Assembly: GCA_051954695.1 (NCBI GenBank)
Contig: JBQCHL010000001.1
Span: 1 to 64,000 of the forward strand
DNA: 64,000 nucleotides
Direction: 5' to 3'
From: Terrimonas_A sp051954695
Lineage (GTDB): Bacteria; Bacteroidota; Bacteroidia; Chitinophagales; Chitinophagaceae
In this document: piece after piece, positions 16,790-24,330 of the stretch
Position numbering within the stretch: the stretch's first letter is position 1
How the letters are laid out: each line of letters opens with the position of its first letter
Notes under the pieces: generated by a model
Told to the model about the DNA's origin: nothing
The model's database searches: none
What the model saw: only the letters and a program-made list of their open reading frames with translations
Made by a program: the position numbers and the translations under genes

Positions 16790-17905
16790 TTAATTTTCTG
16801 ACCTCAACCATTTCACACCTCTTGTTTCGAGATAGCTCAACACAAAATCAAAACAGGTTTTATCTGACCCTATCAGCTCTGGAGGAAAAACACCGGGTTT
16901 ATTGAACAACCCTTTTGTCAAAAGATTCACTGCTGCAGTGCAGGTGTACCCTGTTGTTCTTGCCATGGAAGAAGTATTGCTTGCAGCATCATAGTGATCA
17001 AGCAGGTTATATTCAACCGTTTTACCTTCTCCTTTTACCAATACCTTCATAACGGTGAATTCTTCTTCCCCAGGCGCCAGCTTCCATTGATCAACAAGTA
17101 GGCGGGAAGTGAACTCCAGCGGAATCACCTGTTGGCCCTGTACTGTAACCGGTTCTGTATTAAAAAAACCTGCCTGTTGTAAAGCAATGATCAGCGATGC
17201 ATGGCCAGGATAGCGAAGTGTTTTTTCTTTCATGCTGGCAATATGCGGCATAGTATAAAGAAGACTGCGCAGACCATCTGTATTGAAAGCTTCCAACTCT
17301 CCTACGCCATTAAAGAAAAGCATTTCTCTTCCGCTCATTGCCGGTTTAACCACCACCTTGCCATTTTCAACCAGCCGGGCCGGGCGGATATATTCCTGGA
17401 TCACATCCACGGGAGAGAACGGTGCTTTATATTCAAATGGAGGAATTCTTTTTTTGGGCAACCCGCCTACATAGCATTCCACTTCGTCAATCTTCATTAC
17501 AGCATTATAACGGCCGATGATGAAATTGCTCATGCCGGGCGCAACACCACAGTCTGTTATTACAGTAATGTTCTTTTCTTTCGCTAATGAATCTAATTGC
17601 AATACATCTTCGGGGAAAAAAGAAATATCCACTACATTTTTACCGGCTTTGATCACTCCTTCAAGTGTTGCAAAACCCATAAAACCCGGTACGGCTGTAA
17701 CAACCATATCAAATGGCTGCAGCCAGTGGCCATACTGCTGATATTCTGAAAGGTCGGCTTTGATTGTTTGTACAGCACTATTGACTGATTTCAGCAGTTC
17801 CAAATTGGAAGAATGAATATCAAAGGAAGTGACCTGGTAGTTATTGGCAAGATCAAGTGCAATGGCCCGGCCAACCATGCCTGCGCCCAGTACAGCAATT
17901 TTCAT
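16790..17905 (-). CDS. Saccharopine dehydrogenase-family oxidoreductase
   Basis: 371 residues. An N-terminal Rossmann domain with 'VLGAGMVGRAIALDLA' binds NAD(P). 'DCGVAPGMSNFIIGR' and the later 'ARTTGYTCTAAVNLL' are blocks shared with saccharopine and L-lysine dehydrogenases. Members act in lysine breakdown or synthesis, or on related amino-acid adducts. No other lysine-pathway gene is adjacent, so the substrate is uncertain. A CAAAAGTA (minus-strand TACTTTTG) -7 box lies at 17925-17932, about 20 bases before the start, which suggests a very short leader. Confidence 0.88.
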   Translation of the reverse strand: MKIAVLGAGMVGRAIALDLANNYQVTSFDIHSSNLELLKSVNSAVQTIKADLSEYQQYGHWLQPFDMVVTAVPGFMGFATLEGVIKAGKNVVDISFFPEDVLQLDSLAKEKNITVITDCGVAPGMSNFIIGRYNAVMKIDEVECYVGGLPKKRIPPFEYKAPFSPVDVIQEYIRPARLVENGKVVVKPAMSGREMLFFNGVGELEAFNTDGLRSLLYTMPHIASMKEKTLRYPGHASLIIALQQAGFFNTEPVTVQGQQVIPLEFTSRLLVDQWKLAPGEEEFTVMKVLVKGEGKTVEYNLLDHYDAASNTSSMARTTGYTCTAAVNLLTKGLFNKPGVFPPELIGSDKTCFDFVLSYLETRGVKWLRSEN

Positions 17906-17996
17906 ATAGTAAGCTTTATCTCTGCAAAAGTAGGGAGATGATGGGTTTCCCTTCTATCATCTAAATTTATTACCTTGACAGTCCAAAACCACCAAC

Positions 17997-18521
17997 ATGA
18001 TTTTTGTTTACATTTTTGCCAGTCTCATTCTTCTTTTGCTTGTACTTGCGGCATTTATGCCCAAGGGATTTAATATTGAAAAGACTATTGTGATCACTGC
18101 TCCTGTTGAAAGAGTGATGGACCATGTTGGTGACCTTAACTTCTACAGCCAATGGAATCCCTGGCAGCAATCAGACCCTTCTGTCAAAAACACGATCACA
18201 GGCGCTCCTAAAACACCCGGGCACCGCTATGGCTGGGAAGGAAAAAAAGTGGGAGTAGGCAGTCTTACCCTTCTTTCAGCAGATAGCAAGCATATTCATT
18301 TTCAGCTTGAGTTCCTGAAGCCCTGGAAAAGCAAGGCCAAGGATAATTGGTTATTTGAACATTGGGGAACCAATGAAACAAAAGTAACATGGCAAAACAG
18401 CGGAGAATTACCCTGGCCTATCGCCCGGTTAATGGGGCCGTTGCTGAACAAAAACCTGAACATTCAATTTGAGAGGGGTTTGAATAATTTAAAGAAGATG
18501 TGTGAAGAAGCCAGCGTATAA
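17997..18521 (+). CDS. SRPBCC-family (polyketide cyclase-like) protein
   Basis: 174 residues. An N-terminal hydrophobic segment (about 1-20) acts as a membrane anchor. It is followed by a START-like fold beginning 'KTIVITAPVERVMDHVGDLN' and 'QWNPWQQSDPS'. The family binds hydrophobic ligands in a deep cavity, and the function here is unknown. Its 3' end overlaps the longest reading of the M23 peptidase frame, but the likely start of that gene lies 37 bases downstream. Confidence 0.85.
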   Translation: MIFVYIFASLILLLLVLAAFMPKGFNIEKTIVITAPVERVMDHVGDLNFYSQWNPWQQSDPSVKNTITGAPKTPGHRYGWEGKKVGVGSLTLLSADSKHIHFQLEFLKPWKSKAKDNWLFEHWGTNETKVTWQNSGELPWPIARLMGPLLNKNLNIQFERGLNNLKKMCEEASV

Positions 18522-18558
18522 AGGCTCTGGCAAAAAAGGAAGTAGTTTAAGCCGTGCG

Positions 18559-19152
18559 ATGAAAATATTTTTTTCTCTCTGTATAATAATACTCGCCAGT
18601 TGCTCTGTCAGCAAAAATCCTTTGAGGGAAGAAATAAAGCTATTGCAAAGCGGGGTCATTAAAGATGATACCAGCTATGTGTATGCGCTGCCGTATGAAA
18701 CAGGCAAAGCTTACTGGATGGTACAGGGCTATTTCAGTCATTTTTCCCATAAAGAAAGAGTTGCATTGGACTTTAAAATGAAACGCGGCACCAAAATCTG
18801 CGCAGCCCGCGAAGGTGTAGTGATCCGGGTAAAAGAAGATGGTGAAAGAGGTGGGTTGAAGAAAAAATATCGCGCCGATGGAAATAATATTGTCATACAA
18901 CATCCTGATGGTTCAAGAGCCGGTTACTGGCATTTACAAAAAGACGGTGCCCTGGTAAATGTAGGTGACACGGTCCAAAAAGGGCAGGTGATCGGATTGA
19001 GTGGAAAAACCGGCTATGCAGCCTTTCCGCATCTTCACTTCCTTGTTTGGGTTTACGATAAAGACGGCAAGTGGCAGCAGGTGCCTACACGCTTTCAAAC
19101 ATCCAAGGGAATACGGTACTTACGAAGCATTAAACGCTACAAAAATAAATAA
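18559..19152 (+). CDS. M23-family metallopeptidase lipoprotein
   Basis: 197 residues from the ATG at 18559. 'MKIFFSLCIIILASCSVSK' is a lipoprotein signal, whereas the start at 18502 would bury it. The M23 (LytM-like) domain spans about 60-185. The zinc ligands appear as 'SHKERVALDF' (His with Asp seven residues later, wider than the classic H-x3-D) and 'FPHLHF' (H-x-H), with a further His in 'GYWHLQ'. It probably cleaves peptidoglycan cross-bridges at the inner leaflet of the outer membrane, or acts as a LytM-type regulator. Palindrome copy 2 follows immediately. Confidence 0.88.
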   Translation: MKIFFSLCIIILASCSVSKNPLREEIKLLQSGVIKDDTSYVYALPYETGKAYWMVQGYFSHFSHKERVALDFKMKRGTKICAAREGVVIRVKEDGERGGLKKKYRADGNNIVIQHPDGSRAGYWHLQKDGALVNVGDTVQKGQVIGLSGKTGYAAFPHLHFLVWVYDKDGKWQQVPTRFQTSKGIRYLRSIKRYKNK

Positions 19153-19153
19153 A

Positions 19154-19216
19154 CGACCCCTTCCCGTTCTTCCCGCCTTACCGGTAAATTTTTACCCGTA
19201 AGGCGGGAAGAAAGTC
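19154..19216. repeat. Long palindromic repeat, copy 2 (degenerate right arm)
   Basis: The left arm CGACCCCTTCCCGTTC, then TTCCCGCCTTACC, is identical to copy 1. The right arm pairs from TTTACC to GGGAAGAA but has one mismatch and then diverges, having lost the outer GGGAAGGGGTCG. The remaining stem is about 22 bp. It begins two bases after the M23 peptidase stop codon and could end that transcript. Confidence 0.85.
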
Positions 19217-19347
19217 ATTAAAACAATATCTGTTTTGTTTGTTAATAAAAGTATCGGTTGTTTTTATCTCTACTTACTGTAAAAAACTTGTGGTATAACA
19301 AGAAAAGGTCTTGCTAAGTTTTTATCTTTCCTGTTCAAACTTTACCC

Positions 19348-19977
19348 GTGCGCTTCCAGGAAATTTATCACCAGTTTATTGAAGGTTTTAAAAACTCTAC
19401 GTGGCTGGAATATCTCGCCATTTTTTCCGGCATTGCGAGTGTTTGGTTTAGCCGGCTGGAAAATATCTGGGTATACCCCGTGGGGTTGATCAGTACGGTA
19501 AGCTATGTGTATATCAGCTTCAAATATCATCTGCTGGGAGAAGCAAGCGTGAACCTGTACTATACAGCCATGAGCATTTATGGTTGGATACTTTGGACCA
19601 AGCGTGACCAGCAACATGAACATGTAGTAAAAATCACATTCTCGTCTGCCCGTGACTGGCGGGACCAGTTGCTGTTTTTTGCAGCCTTTTATGTCAGCAT
19701 TTTTGTTGCGCTTACTTACCTGAAACAGAATTTCTTTCCCGGTACCATTCCTGCAGGCGACGCTTTTGCTTCTGCTACTGCATTTACGGGTATGTGGTTA
19801 ATGGCAAGAAAAAAGGTAGAAAGCTGGTATTGGTGGCTTGCTACTAATTGCGCATCAGTACCACTCTATTTTATCAAAGGACTTACATTTACCAGTGTGT
19901 TTTATATTGTGTTGTTTGTTATGGCCGTATTTGGCTTAATTGAATGGAAGAAAAGAGCGAAAGAAAATCATGCTTAA
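19348..19977 (+). CDS. pnuC: Nicotinamide riboside/mononucleotide transporter PnuC
   Basis: 209 residues with about seven membrane segments. It has the PnuC-type aromatic 'AMSIYGWILW' and 'SWYWWLATNCASVPLYFIKGL', which line the substrate path in this SWEET-like fold. Transport is facilitated diffusion, driven by phosphorylation of the substrate inside the cell. The next gene, overlapping by 8 bases, encodes the matching kinase. A GTG at 19348 is the start, and no ATG is available upstream. TATCTTTC at about 19322-19329 is a near-consensus -7 box just before it. Confidence 0.93.
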   Translation: MRFQEIYHQFIEGFKNSTWLEYLAIFSGIASVWFSRLENIWVYPVGLISTVSYVYISFKYHLLGEASVNLYYTAMSIYGWILWTKRDQQHEHVVKITFSSARDWRDQLLFFAAFYVSIFVALTYLKQNFFPGTIPAGDAFASATAFTGMWLMARKKVESWYWWLATNCASVPLYFIKGLTFTSVFYIVLFVMAVFGLIEWKKRAKENHA

Positions 19978-20533
19978 AAAGATCGTCATTATTGGCCCGG
20001 AAAGCACCGGCAAAAGCACCCTGGCAGCGCAACTGGCCCTGCATTATGAAACTGCCTGGTGTCCGGAGTTTGCAAGAGAATTCCTGTTGACCAACGGAAC
20101 CGATTACACTTTCGATGACCTGCTTACCATTGCAAAAGGACAATTAGCGCTGGAAGATGAATACACCACCAAGCTGGAAGAACATTCCCTGCCTTTACTG
20201 GAAGATGGGGGACATATCCCTCTTTTTATCGACACAGATATGTATGTAATGAAAGTGTGGTGTGAATTTGTGTTTGGCAATTGCCACCGGTTTGTGCTGG
20301 ATAATATCGTTTCCAGGAAATATGATCTCTATCTTTTGTGCAATGTAGATCTTCCCTGGATAAAAGATGAACTGCGGGAATACCCTGATCTGGAGACAAG
20401 AAAGAAGCTGTATTTTATTTATAAAGACATCATGATCAATCAATCTACACCATGGGTTGATATAAGCGGTAATTACGAAGAGCGGTTGGCTAAAGCCGTG
20501 AAAGCCGTTGATATGCTATTGAACGCTCCGTGA
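19970..20533 (+). CDS. nadR: NadR-type nicotinamide riboside kinase (AAA ATPase)
   Basis: 187 residues from the ATG at 19970. A P-loop 'IIGPESTGKSTLA' stands at the N-terminus and 'WCPEFAREFL' follows, both hallmarks of the NadR C-terminal kinase domain. The helix-turn-helix and adenylyltransferase domains of enterobacterial NadR are absent, so this is only the riboside kinase. It overlaps pnuC by 8 bases, a translational coupling that fits import and trapping of nicotinamide riboside for NAD salvage. The longer TTG start at 19940 would only add ten charged residues. The convergent mtgA ends four bases away. Confidence 0.9.
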   Translation: MLKKIVIIGPESTGKSTLAAQLALHYETAWCPEFAREFLLTNGTDYTFDDLLTIAKGQLALEDEYTTKLEEHSLPLLEDGGHIPLFIDTDMYVMKVWCEFVFGNCHRFVLDNIVSRKYDLYLLCNVDLPWIKDELREYPDLETRKKLYFIYKDIMINQSTPWVDISGNYEERLAKAVKAVDMLLNAP

Positions 20534-20537
20534 TCTT

Positions 20538-21266
20538 TTATTTCTTTACCTTATCTGTTTTTACTTTCGGGAATATGACAGCCTGTATATCCGGATCGGG
20601 GCGCAGAAAATTCATTTGCTGCATAATTTTTCTTGACCGGGCAATCATATAGGAAGAAGGCGGTTTTACTTTGTATCGTTTAGGATTTGGCAGGCAGGCG
20701 GCTATAAGCGCTGCTTCCTGCTGGCTGAGATTAGAAGCCGTCTTGTTGAAGTAAATATTTGCAGCTCTCTCTATTCCAAATATTCCCTCGCCCATTTCAA
20801 TCACATTCAGGTACACTTCCAGTATCCTTTCTTTGCCCCAGATCTTCTCTATCATAAACGTGAAATAAACTTCCAGTCCTTTCCGGATAAAATCCCTGCC
20901 CTGCCAGAGAAAGACATTTTTTGCCACCTGCTGGCTGATGGTGCTGCCGCCACGAATACGACCTGGTTTCTTTTCATTATACTTCATGGCCTTCTGAATG
21001 CTTTTCCAATCGAACCCATTATGATCTACAAACAACTGGTCTTCGGAAGCAATAACGGCCAGCTTCGCATTGGGAGAGATCTCATCGCGGTCTACATAAT
21101 CCCGCTTCAATCCGTGACCGGTGATCCAACTGCTCAATTGAGTAAGCGTAATTGGAGGGTCTACCCATTTCAATAAAATGATGTAAACAAACTGCGCAAT
21201 GAATAATATGAGGAAAATCCTTTTTGTCCATCGCCAGAGCTTTTGAAGAAAACTTTCGTCTTTCAT
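20538..21266 (-). CDS. mtgA: Monofunctional peptidoglycan glycosyltransferase MtgA
   Basis: 242 residues. One N-terminal membrane anchor (about 14-35) is followed by a GT51 domain. The catalytic Glu lies in 'VIASEDQLFVDHNGFD'. 'RGGSTISQQVAKNVFLW' and 'KERILEVYLNVIEMGEGIFG' are the conserved motifs. It polymerises lipid II glycan strands in the periplasm and has no transpeptidase domain. The ATG at 21266 is favoured over a TTG three codons earlier. It is the only GT51 gene in the window. Confidence 0.94.
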   Translation of the reverse strand: MKDESFLQKLWRWTKRIFLILFIAQFVYIILLKWVDPPITLTQLSSWITGHGLKRDYVDRDEISPNAKLAVIASEDQLFVDHNGFDWKSIQKAMKYNEKKPGRIRGGSTISQQVAKNVFLWQGRDFIRKGLEVYFTFMIEKIWGKERILEVYLNVIEMGEGIFGIERAANIYFNKTASNLSQQEAALIAACLPNPKRYKVKPPSSYMIARSRKIMQQMNFLRPDPDIQAVIFPKVKTDKVKK

Positions 21267-21304
21267 TGACCACAATAATACAGAATAGTGTTTATAGTCA
21301 CTAC

Positions 21305-21817
21305 TTAAAATGCACGCTGGCGGGGGACGTAGAAATCCAGCATCTGCAAGCGGAACTTTCCGCCGATCTTATAACTTTTCCGGCTGAAGGATATTTGTTT
21401 GCTTAAACAATCAATTAGTAGCGGGCCATAACCAATTACCAGGCCCGCGGTCAGTGCTTCTTTGAAGCTGGCCTGCTTGCTGATAGATAAGCCTGCCGTA
21501 ACAAGAGCTACGCCACCTGTGATCAGCAGCAGCTTTTTAGCATCGACCCGGCATTCTTTTTTTCCTTTTCTCCGGATAACCACTTCTGCCACGCTTGTAC
21601 GGGGAACAGGAACGCCTGCCACCCATATAGTATCATTCATCAACCGGGTGATCATTCCATACTGGTAAGTACCATTATTCAGACGAAGAAAGATATAGTC
21701 GTATTCTGTGTAGGTCCTTTTCTTTTTGAGTCCTTTTTTCACAAAAAGATAACCCGACTGTGAAGATGCAGATAAGCAGGAAAAAATAAACAGGAAGGAT
21801 ATAAACAGCCGGTTCAT
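21305..21817 (-). CDS. Exported protein of unknown function
   Basis: 170 residues with a cleavable signal peptide ('MNRLFISFLFIFSCLSASSQ'). The mature part has an alternating polar/aromatic first half and a hydrophobic stretch near 100-135 ('LLLITGGVALVTAGLSI'), which may cross a membrane. I do not recognise it. It ends 38 bases before the mtgA start and so may be co-transcribed with it. CAAACATA at 21822-21829 (minus-strand TATGTTTG) lies just before the ATG and would make the mRNA almost leaderless. Confidence 0.7.
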   Translation of the reverse strand: MNRLFISFLFIFSCLSASSQSGYLFVKKGLKKKRTYTEYDYIFLRLNNGTYQYGMITRLMNDTIWVAGVPVPRTSVAEVVIRRKGKKECRVDAKKLLLITGGVALVTAGLSISKQASFKEALTAGLVIGYGPLLIDCLSKQISFSRKSYKIGGKFRLQMLDFYVPRQRAF

Positions 21818-21862
21818 ACGCCAAACATACGATCTAATATCTTCCCTATTTGTTAAAACCGT

Positions 21863-22498
21863 TTAACCCTTATTTGCATAAAATACCAGTCCCCATATCA
21901 GTGCTATCCCAAAGCCGATCAGGATAATACCATTGATACGGTTAATGATATGGATATTATGTGGCGTAAGGCGGTTGCGTATTTTACCGGCCAGCATCAC
22001 TTTTGCAATATCACCGGCCAGCACCATCAGCAGGCAGGTGATGTAGATGATCAGCTTTTGTTCCACTGTATGACTGATCAGGGAAGTGGAAGTTGTGATC
22101 CAGAAAAGGAAGATACCCGGGTTAAGCAGGTTCATAAAAAACCCGGAGAGGAATATTTTGGCGTAATCGCTTTTGCGGAAGCTCAATGTAGCTTGCTGCC
22201 CTTTTTCATTCACTTTTACTTTTTTGAAAAAAACAAAGTAAACGCCCAATACGATCAGGAAAACGCTGCCGGCAATACCGATTACCGTACTATGGCTACT
22301 GATACTGCTAAACAGACCTGTAAACACGTTGCTCACCAGCACCAACAGGATATCACTGAATGAAACTCCTAACACAAATGCCATTCCTCCTCTGTGTCCG
22401 TTATTCAGGCTTTGCTTGATGATTGAAAAAATAACCGGTCCTACAGATATGTTCAGCAATAATCCCAGCGTGATCCCTTTGAGCAAGGCTTCCCACAT
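21863..22498 (-). CDS. LysE-family amino-acid exporter
   Basis: 211 residues with six predicted membrane segments. The start 'KGITLGLLLNISVGPVIFSIIKQSLNNG' and 'GVSFSDILLVLVSN' match the LysE/RhtB fold, and 'FFMNLLNPGIFLFWI' is the conserved third-block motif. Members export basic or neutral amino acids or threonine. The substrate is unknown here. It stands between the GH3 gene's terminator and the exported-protein gene. Confidence 0.9.
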   Translation of the reverse strand: MWEALLKGITLGLLLNISVGPVIFSIIKQSLNNGHRGGMAFVLGVSFSDILLVLVSNVFTGLFSSISSHSTVIGIAGSVFLIVLGVYFVFFKKVKVNEKGQQATLSFRKSDYAKIFLSGFFMNLLNPGIFLFWITTSTSLISHTVEQKLIIYITCLLMVLAGDIAKVMLAGKIRNRLTPHNIHIINRINGIILIGFGIALIWGLVFYANKG

Positions 22499-22525
22499 AA
22501 AAAAAATATATCTGAAAAACTAAAA

Positions 22526-22550
22526 CCTCTTTCAAAATTATTGAAAGAGG
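22526..22550 (-). terminator. Terminator of the GH3-family gene
   Basis: A perfect 10-bp stem CCTCTTTCAA/TTGAAAGAGG with a 5-base loop. Read on the minus strand it is followed by TTTTAGTTTTT. It lies 19 bases after the GH3 gene's stop. Confidence 0.8.
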
Positions 22551-22568
22551 CTTATTAATCGTTCTTAA

Positions 22569-24101
22569 TTATATCGTACCTGTTTCCAGGAACCTGTTCC
22601 ATTCTTCCAGCATTTTCCCTTTCATTACGCGCGGAAACTTATGCTGGCTGCCCAACTTGCCTTTCAGTTCCATAAATTTCAGGAACTGCTCCTGCGGCAG
22701 CACTTCCAGAAAGACGGCCTTCAATGCACTATCCCTTTCCGTAGCATAGTCATCATTCAAAATGCGGAGGTTTTCATCTATCCTGCGGCGCAGGCTTTCC
22801 GCATCAATCTGGTCGTTGGTGGCAATATACCATTTGTGTGCAAAAAAGCCTTCGTAAGGAAAACCCACAACGGTATATTCAGGAATGCTCATGTTAAATT
22901 CTTCGCTCACCAACTGGATCGCTTTATTCATGTTTTCCACGCTCAGGTGCTCGCCCACCAGGCTGAGGAAGTGCTTGGTCCGACCCGTGATAGCCACTTC
23001 ATTTTTCTCCAGGTCAACAAACTTGATGGTATCACCGATCAGGTAACGCCAGGCGCCAGCATTCGTACTCATCAGCAATGCATACTCTTTACCCGCCTCC
23101 ACTTCATGGATCATCCTTGCTTCAGGGTTGGCTACAACCTTTCCATCGCTATCAAAGTTCTTTTCATCAAAAGGTACGAACTCAAAAAAGATATTGTTGT
23201 TCAGGATCAGTTGCATCCCTTTAGCATGCTCACGTGTTTTGTAACCAATAAAGCCTTCGCTTGAAAGATAGTTCTCGATGTAGACGATAGGGTGGCCCAG
23301 TAATTTTTCAAACCCTTTTTTATAGGGTTCAAACGACACGCCGCCATGCACGAACACGCCGAAATTGGGCCATATCTCGTGAATGTTCTTCACTTTATAA
23401 TGCTCAATGATCATTTCCATACACATCTGGCACCAGGCCGGCACACCTACAATGTAGCCGATATCCCAGTCCTTGGCATGCTCAACGATCTCGTTCAATT
23501 TCTGATTCCAGTCCTTAATTGCAGCAATACGCCCTCCGGGTTTATAAAATGTCTGAAACCAGAACGGTCTTTTTTTGGCCAGTATGCCGCTCAGGTCGCC
23601 GGCATACCATCCGGCTTCACCTTTCTGCAGGTCAGTGGCGCCTCCAAGCATCAGAAAGCCCCTGGTCAATGCTTTACGGTTGGCATCTTCATATCCGAAA
23701 ACGCTTATCAGTTGCCGTATATAATTGATCGTATTACTGCGAAGCAGATCTTTGGTAACGGGAATATATTTACTGGCTGATTCGGAAGTGCCGGAGCTAA
23801 GTGCATAGTATTTTATTTTTCCTGGCCAGGTCACATCAGGAACGCCATCCAGCGTTTTTTCCCACCACTCCTCGTATATCTTATTGTAATCATGTACCGG
23901 CACCAATTCCTGGAAAGCTTTGGCCGGGTTCCGATTCAATAATGCTTCGTCAAAGCGATAGTGTTGCCCGAATTCTGTAAACCTTGCCTTCTTCAGCAAT
24001 TTCTTCAACACTTTTACTTGTTGCCTCCTCGGATCATTGGGAGGGATCCGGAGAGCGGCAGCAATCGCCTTGGGTAATTTAATATCTATAATAGAAGCCA
24101 T
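22569..24101 (-). CDS. GH3-family acyl-adenylating enzyme
   Basis: 510 residues, full length for the family. Visible blocks: 'RFDEALLNRNPAKAFQELVP', 'YALSSGTSESASKYIPVT' (the Ser/Thr-rich ATP-binding motif), 'YLSSEGFIGYK', 'LLMSTNAGAWRYLIGDTIKF' and 'ITGRTKHFLSLVGEHLS' (hinge). In plants GH3 enzymes join amino acids to jasmonate, auxin or benzoates through an acyl-adenylate. The bacterial substrates are largely unknown. I prefer the ATG at 24101 to a GTG three codons upstream. No pathway neighbour gives a hint: the next genes are a glycosyltransferase and a LysE exporter. Confidence 0.9.
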   Translation of the reverse strand: MASIIDIKLPKAIAAALRIPPNDPRRQQVKVLKKLLKKARFTEFGQHYRFDEALLNRNPAKAFQELVPVHDYNKIYEEWWEKTLDGVPDVTWPGKIKYYALSSGTSESASKYIPVTKDLLRSNTINYIRQLISVFGYEDANRKALTRGFLMLGGATDLQKGEAGWYAGDLSGILAKKRPFWFQTFYKPGGRIAAIKDWNQKLNEIVEHAKDWDIGYIVGVPAWCQMCMEMIIEHYKVKNIHEIWPNFGVFVHGGVSFEPYKKGFEKLLGHPIVYIENYLSSEGFIGYKTREHAKGMQLILNNNIFFEFVPFDEKNFDSDGKVVANPEARMIHEVEAGKEYALLMSTNAGAWRYLIGDTIKFVDLEKNEVAITGRTKHFLSLVGEHLSVENMNKAIQLVSEEFNMSIPEYTVVGFPYEGFFAHKWYIATNDQIDAESLRRRIDENLRILNDDYATERDSALKAVFLEVLPQEQFLKFMELKGKLGSQHKFPRVMKGKMLEEWNRFLETGTI

Positions 24102-24116
24102 ATTAAACACGAATGT

Positions 24117-24330
24117 CGCGAATAAGGCGTGAATGTTGTAAACTAAACGCCATTAGCCACGAATAACGCGAATATAGGTAGAAAGAGTGCAATAGGGGCT
24201 GAAAACAATACAAGCTGTTTTGTGATATTAATGCGTATTTCTTGTTCATAAACATTGATCAGGTTAAGTACGCCATTCGAGTTTTTCGCACCAATAATAT
24301 TTAGTTCGCAACATTCACGCCTTATTTGCG
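24117..24330. repeat. Segment bounded by 22-bp inverted repeats
   Basis: CGCGAATAAGGCGTGAATGT(TG) at 24117-24138 matches the reverse complement of 24309-24330 at 21 of 22 positions. The 170 bases between them are AT-rich and carry no ORF. The right repeat includes the last five codons of the glycosyltransferase gene. Two direct copies of CACGAATnnCGCGAAT occur at 24108 and 24158. It could be a small non-autonomous element or a pair of intergenic repeats. Confidence 0.55.
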
